8,704 nucleotides of DNA from an uncultured Mollicutes bacterium (GTDB taxonomy: Bacteria > Bacillota_I > Bacilli_A > RFN20 > CAG-826), in NCBI GenBank assembly GCA_900540395.1, contig UQFQ01000033.1, positions 1-8,704 of the forward strand, written 5' to 3'. Both the position numbers and the translations under genes were made by a program. Each line of letters begins with the position of its first letter. The first letter of the stretch is position 1. Positions 1 to 6,979 of the stretch are shown one piece after another. The notes under the pieces are model-generated. The model did no database searches. It was not told the DNA's origin and was given only the letters and a program-made list of their open reading frames with translations.

Positions 1-3000
1 TTAGCAACCAGATCACTTTCAATTTTCGGTGATCACCAAGATGTCTACTCAATTAGACAAAGTGGAATCGCAATGATTTGTTCAGATTCTGTTCAAGAAG
101 TTGCTGATCTTGCTTCCGTTGCTCACCTTGTTGCAATTGATGCTGAATATCCAGTCTGTCATTTCTTTGATGGATTCAGAACTTCACACGAAATCCAAAA
201 CGTTGAATTTTTAGCTGATGAAGAATGGAAGAAACTTGTACCATGGGATAAAGTTAAAAAATTCAAAGAAAGAGCATTAAATCCACACGGACACGCTGTT
301 ACAAAAGGTGGTGCTGAAAACGATGATATCTACTTCCAAGGTAGAGAAGCTCAAAATAAACATTTCGAAAATGTTCTTCCAGTTGCTGAAAAATACTTTA
401 AGAAAGTTAGCGAATTAACCGGAAGAGAATATGCTCCATTTGTTTATTATGGTGCTAAGGATGCGGAAAAAGTTATTATCGCAATGGGTTCTGTAAACGA
501 AACAGCTTATGAAGTAGTTACAGACTTAATGAAGAAGGGCGAAAAAGTCGGTATGATTAGAGTTCACCTCTTCAGACCATTCTCTGCAAAACATTTAGTT
601 GCTTGCATCCCTTCAACAGTTAAAGAAATTGCTGTTTTAGATAGAAGTAAAGAATTAGGTAGTGTTGGCGAAGCTTTATATGAAGATGTTTGCTCAGCAT
701 TAGACCTAGACCTTGAAGGAAGAACCGGAATTAAAGTTATCGGTGGTAGATATGGATTATCTAGCAAAGATACTCAACCAAAACACATTAAATCAGTCTT
801 TGATTGGATGTTAAGTGGAAAAGAACATCACAATTTCTCAGTTGGAATTAATGATGATGTTACCTTCCTTTCAATTCCAGTCGACGAAGATTATGAAATT
901 AAACATAGCTACACATCCTGCTTATTCTATGGTTTAGGTAGCGATGGAACAGTTGGTGCTAATAAATCATCAATTAAGATTATTGGTGATGCTACACATC
1001 AATATGCTCAAGCTTACTTTGCTTATGACTCAAGAAAATCTGGTGGTGTTACAAGAAGCCATTTAAGATTCGGTAAAGAACCAATTCACTCCACATATTA
1101 TGTTGAACATGCTTCATTCATTTCATGTTCACTTGATACTTATGTCTTTAGATTTGATATGTTAAAGAACCTCAGTGATGGTGGTACTTTCTTACTCAAC
1201 ACTGATATGGATGATGAAACATTAATCAAATCATTACCAAACAGAGTAAAATGGCAACTTGCTACAAAACATGCAAAATTCTATGTCATTGATGCTAACA
1301 AGATTGCTAGTGAAATTGGTATGGGAAGACATACAAATACAATTTTACAAAGTGCTTTCTTCTACTTAAATCCACAAATCATGCCATATGCTGATGCAAA
1401 TACATGGATGAAGAAATTAGCTTTAAAGACTTATGGTAGAAAAGGTCAAGATGTTGTTGAACTTAACTACAAAGCTATCGATAAAGGTACAGAAGGATTA
1501 AGAGAAGTTAAAGTTGATAGTGCATGGGCTAAATTACCATACAATAGAGAAAGAACATTAACAGGTGATGATTACTTTGATAGTTATGTTGATCTTGTTA
1601 ATACTCTTGATGGTTATGATATTCCAGTCAGTAAATTCACAGAATATGAATTACTTGATGGAACCATGAGAGAAGATGTTACCTTCATGGAACAAAGAGG
1701 TATTGCTGATAGAGTACCTGAATGGAACAAAGATTACTGTATCCAATGTAATACTTGTGCATTCGTCTGTCCACATACCACAATTAGACCATTCTTATTA
1801 ACAGATGAAGAAATCAAAAATGGTCCAAAAGGACTTGCTGATTCAGTTGTCGATGTCAAACCTGCAAAACCAGGATTAAAATACATTATCCAAGTCTCAC
1901 CAAAGAACTGTGTTGGTTGTGGACTCTGTGTTAAAGAATGTTTAGCAAATGTTGCAGCAAGAAAAGCTGGAAACGATCACTTTGCATTAAAACTTGTTGA
2001 AGCTAAATCACAATTCCACAAAGAAGAATATGCTCAATATTTATACAAACACACAGAATATAAAGCAGATAAATTCCCAGTTACAACAGTTAAAGGTGCT
2101 GCATTCTTAATGCCATATATGGAAGTAAGTGGAGCTTGTGCTGGATGTGGTGAAACTCCATATTACAACTTACTCTCCAGATTATTTGGTAAAGACTTAA
2201 TGATTTCTAACGCAACAGGTTGCTCTTCAATCTATTGTGGTTCAACTCCATTAACTCCATTTGTTAATGATAAGAATGGAAATGGTGTTGCATGGGCTAA
2301 CTCCTTATTCGAAGATAACGCAGAAAACGGATATGGTATGAGACTTGCTACTGACTATAAACTTGCTAATATCTGCAGAATCTTAAATGTTGGATTAGAA
2401 AGCGACAAAGTTAGTGCTGAACTTAAAGAAACAATTAAGAGCTATCTTGCTAATATTAAGAATAAAGATGAAGCAAGAAAGATTATCCCTGAACTTGTTA
2501 AAGGTATTGAAGCTTCTAAAGATGAAGCTATTAAAGAAGTACTCGACTATAAACAAGACTTACTCGATAAGAGTGTTTGGATTGTTGGTGGTGATGGCTG
2601 GGCATATGATATTGGCTATGGCGGACTTGATCACGTTTTAGCTAGTGAAGATGATATCAATGTTATGTGTCTTGATACTGAAGTTTATTCCAACACTGGT
2701 GGACAAGCTTCTAAATCATCACAAACTGGTCAAATCGCTCAATTCACTGCAAGTGGTAAGAAGACCAGCAAGAAGAACCTTGCTTTAATGGCAATGGCTT
2801 ATGGAAATGTCTACGTTGCTCAAGTTGCTTTAGGTGCTAATATGATGGCTGCAATTAAAGCCTTCAAAGAAGCTGAAAGTTACAACGGACCATCCTTAAT
2901 TATCTGCTATGCTCCATGTGTCAACCATGGTATTAAAGGTGGTATGGTCAATTCTATCGAAGTTGAAAAAGAAGCAGTCGCTTGTGGTTACTTCACAACC

Positions 3001-3216
3001 TTCAGATATGATCCAAGACTTGTTGCTCAAGGTAAACCAGGATTACAACTTGATTGTAAAGAACCAGACTTCTCCAAGTTAAGAGAGTTTATTATGAAAG
3101 AAACTAGATACTCTCAACTTCCAAAGATTAACCCAGCTGAAGCAGAAGCATTATTTGAAAAGAACGAAAAATGTGCTCGTGAAAGATGGGATAGAATTAA
3201 GAAATTTGGTCTTTAA
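1..3216 (+). CDS. nifJ: Pyruvate:ferredoxin (flavodoxin) oxidoreductase, 5'-truncated by the window edge
   Basis: Oxidises pyruvate with CoA to acetyl-CoA and CO2, passing electrons to ferredoxin or flavodoxin in the cytoplasm. The frame is open from base 1, where it already encodes family sequence (SIFGDHQDVYSIRQSG), so the ATG at 73 is internal and roughly 95-115 N-terminal residues are missing. Domain order is that of the single-chain enzyme: end of domain I with HFFDGFRTSHE; domain II (RVHLFRPF); gamma domain (IIGDATHQYAQAYF, SGGVTRSHLRFG); the EKR-type linker (QSAFFYLNPQIMPY); a two-cluster ferredoxin domain with CIQCNTCAFVCP (from 1738) and CVGCGLCVKEC (from 1909); then the TPP domain with GACAGCGE (cluster cysteines at 2137 and 2146), GDGWAYDIG to NTGGQ (2590-2706) and the fourth cluster cysteine in APCVNHG (2917). 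All expected cysteines are present and no frameshift is seen. Codons are less AT-biased (more TTC, AAC, ATC; Pro mostly CCA) than in downstream genes, as in highly expressed genes. A strong terminator follows 22 nt after the TAA. Pyruvate specificity is inferred from overall family resemblance; family identity is near certain. Confidence 0.97.
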   Translation, partial: LATRSLSIFGDHQDVYSIRQSGIAMICSDSVQEVADLASVAHLVAIDAEYPVCHFFDGFRTSHEIQNVEFLADEEWKKLVPWDKVKKFKERALNPHGHAVTKGGAENDDIYFQGREAQNKHFENVLPVAEKYFKKVSELTGREYAPFVYYGAKDAEKVIIAMGSVNETAYEVVTDLMKKGEKVGMIRVHLFRPFSAKHLVACIPSTVKEIAVLDRSKELGSVGEALYEDVCSALDLDLEGRTGIKVIGGRYGLSSKDTQPKHIKSVFDWMLSGKEHHNFSVGINDDVTFLSIPVDEDYEIKHSYTSCLFYGLGSDGTVGANKSSIKIIGDATHQYAQAYFAYDSRKSGGVTRSHLRFGKEPIHSTYYVEHASFISCSLDTYVFRFDMLKNLSDGGTFLLNTDMDDETLIKSLPNRVKWQLATKHAKFYVIDANKIASEIGMGRHTNTILQSAFFYLNPQIMPYADANTWMKKLALKTYGRKGQDVVELNYKAIDKGTEGLREVKVDSAWAKLPYNRERTLTGDDYFDSYVDLVNTLDGYDIPVSKFTEYELLDGTMREDVTFMEQRGIADRVPEWNKDYCIQCNTCAFVCPHTTIRPFLLTDEEIKNGPKGLADSVVDVKPAKPGLKYIIQVSPKNCVGCGLCVKECLANVAARKAGNDHFALKLVEAKSQFHKEEYAQYLYKHTEYKADKFPVTTVKGAAFLMPYMEVSGACAGCGETPYYNLLSRLFGKDLMISNATGCSSIYCGSTPLTPFVNDKNGNGVAWANSLFEDNAENGYGMRLATDYKLANICRILNVGLESDKVSAELKETIKSYLANIKNKDEARKIIPELVKGIEASKDEAIKEVLDYKQDLLDKSVWIVGGDGWAYDIGYGGLDHVLASEDDINVMCLDTEVYSNTGGQASKSSQTGQIAQFTASGKKTSKKNLALMAMAYGNVYVAQVALGANMMAAIKAFKEAESYNGPSLIICYAPCVNHGIKGGMVNSIEVEKEAVACGYFTTFRYDPRLVAQGKPGLQLDCKEPDFSKLREFIMKETRYSQLPKINPAEAEALFEKNEKCARERWDRIKKFGL

Positions 3217-3238
3217 TTCTTAAAAATCTAAAACTATT

Positions 3239-3265
3239 AGCCATGACTTCGGTCATGGCTTTTTA
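3239..3265 (+). terminator. Intrinsic terminator of the pyruvate:ferredoxin oxidoreductase gene
   Basis: A perfect 9-bp stem, AGCCATGAC (3239-3247) with GTCATGGCT (3252-3260), closes a TTCG loop in the especially stable C(UUCG)G context. A five-T run (3260-3264) follows. It starts 22 nt after the oxidoreductase stop codon. On the opposite strand no immediate U-run follows the hairpin, so it reads as a one-way plus-strand terminator. Confidence 0.95.
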
Positions 3266-3470
3266 TAATTAATTTTGTTTGTTCTTAAAAATAGCACCGA
3301 TAGGTATATATTAAATTTAGCCAAGATTTTTGATTAATCACATGGTTGAAGTAATAATCTTCCAATTTGAGCTAGCCTTAAATTAGTGACTAGCGATTAG
3401 CCAATTGTGTTAATTATAACGCTAATAAAATAATCTTTAACTATATGAAAATTTCATTCTTTAAAACTCG

Positions 3471-3495
3471 TTTTTAAGGAAAAAACCTTGCAAAA
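3471..3495 (-). repeat. Copy 1 of a shared 25-nt intergenic element (minus-strand reading)
   Basis: The plus strand reads TTTTTAA, four variable bases, then AAAACCTTGCAAAA. An ungapped alignment with 8537-8561 gives 20 of 25 identical bases, the differences being the four variable bases and one C/T. In the other copy this stretch covers the spacer and -10 area of the endonuclease candidate promoter. Here the matching -35 position is poor (TGAAGT or GTGAAG on the minus strand) and no gene follows. Both segments are AT-rich, so chance similarity is possible; the CAAGG core is what makes it notable. Confidence 0.35.
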
Positions 3496-3574
3496 CTTCA
3501 CTAATAATTGGATTTTCAACTTTATAAAACTTAATAAAATCTGTTTCCTTTTTAACACGAAGATAAAAATTCGA

Positions 3575-3590
3575 TAAAAAATATTTTTTA
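3575..3590. repeat. 16-bp perfect AT palindrome
   Basis: TAAAAAAT followed directly by ATTTTTTA, a perfect 16-bp palindrome. It lies just beyond the U-tract of the minus-strand terminator, so it may extend or back up termination of the DUF362 transcript. In DNA this AT-rich it could also be accidental. Confidence 0.4.
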
Positions 3591-3592
3591 CA

Positions 3593-3623
3593 AGAAAATA
3601 AAAAAACTCGCCATTAGGCGAGT
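3593..3623 (-). terminator. Intrinsic terminator of the DUF362 gene
   Basis: Read on the minus strand, ACTCGCC (3623-3617) pairs perfectly with GGCGAGT (3612-3606) around a TAAT loop. A run of T (3605-3600) and further T-rich sequence follow. It starts 21 nt beyond the DUF362 stop codon. The plus-strand side has A-runs on both flanks, so it would not terminate plus-strand transcripts. Confidence 0.93.
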
Positions 3624-3644
3624 AAAAAAGTTTTATGTTTTTTA

Positions 3645-4514
3645 TTAGTCGACATTAATTAATTCATATTCGCGGCTGCCATAACCAATTTTTGCAGCAG
3701 TTTCGATTGTGTGAATTCCATGTCTTGTTTCAACTCTTTCGACAAAATGGTCTCTACCTGGATCTTTTGAACTATAAATTAAGTCGATACAAGCTTGGTC
3801 GATTGCAACTGGGTCGGTTGAAGCTAAAATTCCGATATCTTTCATACATGGATCTTCAGCAACAGCACAGCAATCACAATCAACAGACAGATTTCTCATA
3901 ACGTTAATATATAAGATTTTGCCATTGAAGTATTTAATAACACTACCAGCGGCATCAGCCATAGATTCAAGGAAACTATCTTGTTCAGCATCAAATCCAA
4001 CTTTAGTATCGCCAGCTCCATGGATATAAAGTTTTCCATATCCAGAAGCACAGCCGATTGATAATTGTTTTATTGCTCCACCAAATCCACCCATTGGATG
4101 ACCTTTAAAGTGAGAGACAATTAACATAGAATCATATTTTGAAAAATCTTTGCCGATATAATTCTTTTTAATACGTACTCCATTAGGAATATCGAGTTCA
4201 ATATCAGGACCAGTTGCATCTAATAAATCAAATTTAAAAACTTTACTCCATCCATGATTTTCAATTAAGTGGAGGTGTTTTTCAGTAGTATTTCTTTCTC
4301 CTTCATAAGCGGTGTTACATTCAACAACTGTTCCGCCAACATAATCAACTATCTCTTTTAAATAATCTGGTCGAAGATAATTTTGATTACCTTCTTCCCC
4401 GGAATGAATTTTAACAGCAACATTACCTGTTAATTTTTTATCTAATAAATCAAAAAGCTTAACGAGGCTATGCGATGATAAATCTTTTGTAAAATATACC
4501 TTTGATTTTGCCAT
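3645..4514 (-). CDS. DUF362-family protein, short form without a ferredoxin module
   Basis: A 289-residue cytoplasmic protein of the DUF362 family (PF04015), whose biochemical role is not established. Family landmarks are VKIHSGEEGN (34-43), YLRPDY (46-51), VECNTAY (64-70), SHFKGHPMGGFGGAIKQLSIGCASGYGK (134-161), INVMRNLSVDCDCC (203-216) and KDIGILASTDPVAIDQACIDLIY (225-247). Many DUF362 proteins carry two CxxCxxC ferredoxin motifs between the GCAS-like and DCDC segments; this one goes straight from IHGAGD (164-169) to a helix, so it lacks them. Cysteines at 155, 213, 215, 216 and 223 could still bind metal, which is inference. The ATG at 4514 is chosen because AAGGAG sits 6 nt upstream and family-like sequence (KVYF) begins at once; an in-frame ATG at 4577 would add 21 unconserved residues and ignore that site. 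The gene is monocistronic with its own terminator and divergent from the exonuclease III gene. Confidence 0.9.
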   Translation of the reverse strand: MAKSKVYFTKDLSSHSLVKLFDLLDKKLTGNVAVKIHSGEEGNQNYLRPDYLKEIVDYVGGTVVECNTAYEGERNTTEKHLHLIENHGWSKVFKFDLLDATGPDIELDIPNGVRIKKNYIGKDFSKYDSMLIVSHFKGHPMGGFGGAIKQLSIGCASGYGKLYIHGAGDTKVGFDAEQDSFLESMADAAGSVIKYFNGKILYINVMRNLSVDCDCCAVAEDPCMKDIGILASTDPVAIDQACIDLIYSSKDPGRDHFVERVETRHGIHTIETAAKIGYGSREYELINVD

Positions 4515-4585
4515 AATTTTCTCCTTTTCGTATTTATTTAAGGACAAAAGTAAATATCTTTCAATTAAAAATAACACTTTGTCAA
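4515..4585 (-). promoter_or_regulatory. Ribosome binding site and candidate promoter elements for the DUF362 gene
   Basis: On the minus strand AAGGAG (4526-4521) lies 6 nt before the ATG at 4514 and decides the start. A perfect -35 hexamer TTGACA lies at 4585-4580, but no good -10 occurs 16-18 nt after it. A second arrangement, TTGAAA followed 17-18 nt later by TTAAAT or TAAATA, would start transcription almost at the Shine-Dalgarno. The ribosome site is firm; the promoter is a guess. Confidence 0.45.
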
Positions 4586-4599
4586 TTATTTTTCTTAGT

Positions 4600-4630
4600 T
4601 ATTCTTTTCACTATATTAATCAAAAGAATA
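4600..4630. repeat. 31-bp dyad in the divergent intergenic region
   Basis: TATTCTTTT (4600-4608) and AAAAGAATA (4622-4630) are perfect 9-bp inverted arms separated by 13 bp. The dyad lies between the start regions of two divergent genes and overlaps the candidate -35 of the exonuclease III promoter by two bases, as an operator for a dimeric regulator could. It has no T-tract suited to termination. AT-rich chance is the alternative. Confidence 0.45.
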
Positions 4631-4667
4631 GAAAATGCGATTATTTTCTTTATAATTATTTAAGAGG
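4629..4667 (+). promoter_or_regulatory. Candidate promoter and ribosome binding site of the xth-nnr operon
   Basis: A perfect -10 TATAAT at 4651-4656 lies 16 nt after TAGAAA (4629-4634), which matches 4 of 6 bases of the -35 consensus. Transcription would begin near 4663, giving a leader of about 13 nt. AAGAGG (4662-4667) lies 8 nt before the ATG at 4676 and serves as the Shine-Dalgarno. The -10 is convincing; the very short leader is a reason for caution. Confidence 0.5.
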
Positions 4668-4675
4668 ACAAGAAA

Positions 4676-5443
4676 ATGAAAATTATTTCTTTTAATGTAA
4701 ATGGTATAAGAGCAATTTTAAATAAAAATTTTGAAAATGATTTTAAAGAATTAAACGCTGATATTTTTTCAATCAATGAAACAAAATTGAATGATGATAT
4801 TCATAAAGAATTTCCATTTAAACCTGAAGGATATGAAGTTTATTTTACAAATTCTACTGTTAAAAAAGGTTATAGTGGAGTAGCGGTATTTACAAAAATT
4901 CATCCATTAAGTGTTCATTATGGATTAATCGACAATAAGTATGATGATGAAGGACGAGTTGTTACTTTAGAATTTAACAATTTTTATTATGTCGCTTGCT
5001 ATGTTCCTAATAGTGGAGATGAATTAAAACGTCTTGATTTTAGAATGATTTTTGAAAAAGATTTAGTTGCTTATTTAAATTCATTAAAAGAGAAAAAGGC
5101 TGTTGTTTATGCCGGAGATTTAAATGTCGCTCATGAAGAAATCGATTTAAAAAATCCATCAACAAATCACCATAATGCTGGTTTTACTGATGAAGAAAGA
5201 AATGCATTTACCAACTTATTAAATAATGGATACATTGATACTTTCCGTTATTTATATAAAGACACGGTTAAATATTCTTGGTGGAGCTATAGAATGAAAG
5301 CCAGAGAAAGAAATGCGGGGTGGAGAATCGACTATTTTGTTGTTTCAGAAAATATTATTGATAAAGTAAAAGATTCAAAAATTTTAAATGAGATATATGG
5401 CAGCGATCACTGTCCTGTTGAACTTGAAATTGATATAGATTAA
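4676..5443 (+). CDS. xth: Exodeoxyribonuclease III (AP endonuclease)
   Basis: A 255-residue member of the exonuclease/endonuclease/phosphatase fold in the ExoIII/APE1 branch. It cuts DNA 5' of abasic sites and removes blocked 3' ends during base excision repair in the cytoplasm; 3'-5' exonuclease activity is typical of the family. The active-site set is complete: N7 in FNVNG, E35 in NETK, Y109 in CYVPNSG, D148 and N150 in GDLNVAHEEID, and D244-H245 in GSDHCP. The segments YSGVAVFTK (66-74), NPSTNHHNAGFTDEER (160-175) and YSWWSYRMKARERNAGWRIDYF (200-221) are diagnostic of ExoIII rather than a generic phosphatase. Length is normal for a bacterial enzyme. The usual LQETK or IQETK is INETK here, a mild change that keeps the metal-binding Glu. 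The start follows AAGAGG by 8 nt. It is first in a two-gene unit, its stop lying 2 nt before the next ATG. Confidence 0.96.
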   Translation: MKIISFNVNGIRAILNKNFENDFKELNADIFSINETKLNDDIHKEFPFKPEGYEVYFTNSTVKKGYSGVAVFTKIHPLSVHYGLIDNKYDDEGRVVTLEFNNFYYVACYVPNSGDELKRLDFRMIFEKDLVAYLNSLKEKKAVVYAGDLNVAHEEIDLKNPSTNHHNAGFTDEERNAFTNLLNNGYIDTFRYLYKDTVKYSWWSYRMKARERNAGWRIDYFVVSENIIDKVKDSKILNEIYGSDHCPVELEIDID

Positions 5444-5445
5444 TT

Positions 5446-6957
5446 ATGTTTAAAGTAATAAGTGCTCTTGAAGCTAAAGAAAATGATTCTTATACAATTC
5501 AAAACTTCGTACCTTCTATTGAATTAATGGAAAGAGCAGGAAAGTCTTGCTACGAAATTATTAAAGGGAATATTCAAAAAGAAGATGCTATTTTAGTTGT
5601 TTGTGGTGGAGGTGGAAATGGTGGAGATGGATTAGTCATTGCTCGCTATTTGTTTCAAGATAACTATCAAGTATTTGTTTATTTAACTTCAAATCACTTA
5701 AAAGAAGAAACTGAAATAAATTTAAAACGCTATAAAGGAAGTGTAATAAAAGATTTAGATGAATTTATCAAAACTCATCAAGTTAAGGTTATAATTGATG
5801 CAATCTTTGGGGTTGGCTTAAATACTAAAATTAAAGAAAACTATGTGGCTTTAATTAACAAACTAAACTTGATCGATGCTTATAAAGTGAGTATAGATAT
5901 TAATAGTGGTTTAGATTCAACAAGTGGCCAAGCTTTAGGCGCTTTATTTAAAAGTGATTTAACTATTACAATTCAAGACTATAAAAGTGGCTTATTTTTA
6001 AATGACGGGAAAGGTTCTTATTGTGATTTAAAAGTTATTGATATTGGAATAAAGCCTGCAAAACCACAATATTTTTTAAATATTTTGAAAAAAGAAGACA
6101 TTAAAGTATTGTTTAAAAAGCGTGATCAAAATACTAATAAAGGTAGTTATGGAAGAGTTGCTTTAATTGGTGGATCTAAATTAACTCCTGGTGCTCTTTT
6201 ACTCTCTTTTAATGCTCTGGCTAGTTTAAGATGTGGAGTAGGCTATGCAACTATAGTAATTCCTAAATCTTTATATAATATATATGCTTTAAAAAATGAG
6301 GAAAATATTTATACCTTATTTAATGATAATGATGGAAATATTCTTTTTGATGAAGAAAATCTTAAAAAGTTACTTCATTATTCATCCATTTTAGTTGGAC
6401 CAGGCATAGGAACAAGTGAAGAAGTTTATAAAATCATTAAATACTTACTTCTTAACTTTAAAGGTAATCTTGTTTTAGATGCAGATGCTTTAAATTCTTT
6501 ATCTAAGTATGGTGTTGATGTTTTAAAAGAGAAAGTTTGTAATGCTACTATCTTAACGCCTCATATTAAAGAATTTTCAAGACTTTCTTGTCTTGAAATT
6601 GATGAGATTTTAAGTAATTCAGTTGAGATTTGCAGGGATTTTGCTAAAAAATATGGTGTAATTGTTAATTTAAAAAATAATGTTAGTGTAATTAGTGATG
6701 GAGAAATGGCCTATTTAAATATCAATGGAAATGCTGGACTTGCTAAAGGTGGAAGCGGTGATGTTTTAAGTGGAATTACATTAGGCTTAGTAAATAAGAA
6801 CGATAACATTTTGTTAAGAGTAGCTAGCGCGGCTTACATCCTAGGTTTAAGTGCTGATTTAGCAACGCAAAAAATAAACGAATATTCTTTACTTGCAAGA
6901 GATGTAGTTGCTGAAATTCCTAATGCTATAAATTCTATTATTAATATAGATAAATAG
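5446..6957 (+). CDS. nnr: Bifunctional NAD(P)H-hydrate epimerase / ADP- or ATP-dependent NAD(P)H-hydrate dehydratase
   Basis: A 503-residue two-domain protein that repairs hydrated NADH and NADPH (NADHX, NADPHX): one domain interconverts the R and S epimers, the other dehydrates the S form using ADP or ATP. The N-terminal YjeF_N domain (about 1-215) shows LMERAG (27-32), GGNGGDGLVIAR (55-67, read with one extra G), IIDAIFGVGL (116-125) and SIDINSGL (149-156). The C-terminal carbohydrate-kinase-like domain (about 220-500) shows NKGSYGRVALIGGS (231-244), GPGIG (318-322), LDADALN (344-350), LTPHIKEF (370-377) and NAGLAKGGSGDVLSG (429-443), with the expected catalytic D439. Three conserved positions differ: the GNNGGDG loop reads GGNGGDG, DIPSG reads DINSG, and the HKG-type start of the second domain reads NKG. 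Length is normal. No Shine-Dalgarno precedes the ATG and the previous stop is 2 nt away, so translation is probably coupled to xth. Confidence 0.95.
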   Translation: MFKVISALEAKENDSYTIQNFVPSIELMERAGKSCYEIIKGNIQKEDAILVVCGGGGNGGDGLVIARYLFQDNYQVFVYLTSNHLKEETEINLKRYKGSVIKDLDEFIKTHQVKVIIDAIFGVGLNTKIKENYVALINKLNLIDAYKVSIDINSGLDSTSGQALGALFKSDLTITIQDYKSGLFLNDGKGSYCDLKVIDIGIKPAKPQYFLNILKKEDIKVLFKKRDQNTNKGSYGRVALIGGSKLTPGALLLSFNALASLRCGVGYATIVIPKSLYNIYALKNEENIYTLFNDNDGNILFDEENLKKLLHYSSILVGPGIGTSEEVYKIIKYLLLNFKGNLVLDADALNSLSKYGVDVLKEKVCNATILTPHIKEFSRLSCLEIDEILSNSVEICRDFAKKYGVIVNLKNNVSVISDGEMAYLNINGNAGLAKGGSGDVLSGITLGLVNKNDNILLRVASAAYILGLSADLATQKINEYSLLARDVVAEIPNAINSIINIDK

Positions 6958-6979
6958 TTACCTTAATAAGTTTTAATAT

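Larger units (their letters stand above)
3266..3600. other. Non-coding AT-rich spacer with several small dyads
   Basis: No credible open reading frame on either strand; starts such as the ATG at 3445 stop within a few codons. Visible structure includes a 10-bp palindrome TGATTAATCA (3331-3340), a TTAGC/GCTAA inverted pair (3397-3401 and 3421-3425), a 13-nt dyad ATGAAA-A-TTTCAT (3445-3457) and the copy of an intergenic element at 3471-3495 described separately. The region lies between two converging terminators, so no transcription from the flanking genes is expected here. It may hold an unrecognised small RNA or a decayed gene, but nothing in it matches a family I can name. Confidence 0.6.

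Noticed and set aside
73..75. ATG at 73 as the true start of the oxidoreductase
   Set aside because: The 24 codons before it are open and encode conserved family sequence, so the gene continues past the left edge.
564..767. A 67-codon open frame on the minus strand inside the oxidoreductase gene
   Set aside because: It lies antisense within strongly conserved oxidoreductase coding sequence, has no ribosome binding site I could see, and its product resembles no family.
2414..2641. A 75-codon plus-strand frame rich in Leu, Lys and Ile inside the oxidoreductase gene
   Set aside because: It is a shifted-frame reading of the TPP domain region; composition reflects AT-rich codons out of frame.
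3471..3489. AAGG-A-run-CCTT at 3476-3489 as a terminator hairpin
   Set aside because: The stem is only 4 bp, no T-run follows on the plus strand, and on the minus strand an A-run follows rather than a T-run.
3692..3901. A 69-codon plus-strand frame opposite the DUF362 gene
   Set aside because: It is antisense to conserved DUF362 motifs and its Leu/Gln/Arg-rich product is typical of a reverse-strand shadow.
4515..4577. A longer DUF362 protein starting at the ATG at 4577
   Set aside because: The extra 21 residues are not family-like, and AAGGAG is placed 6 nt before the ATG at 4514; a perfect TTGACA hexamer also lies next to the upstream ATG.
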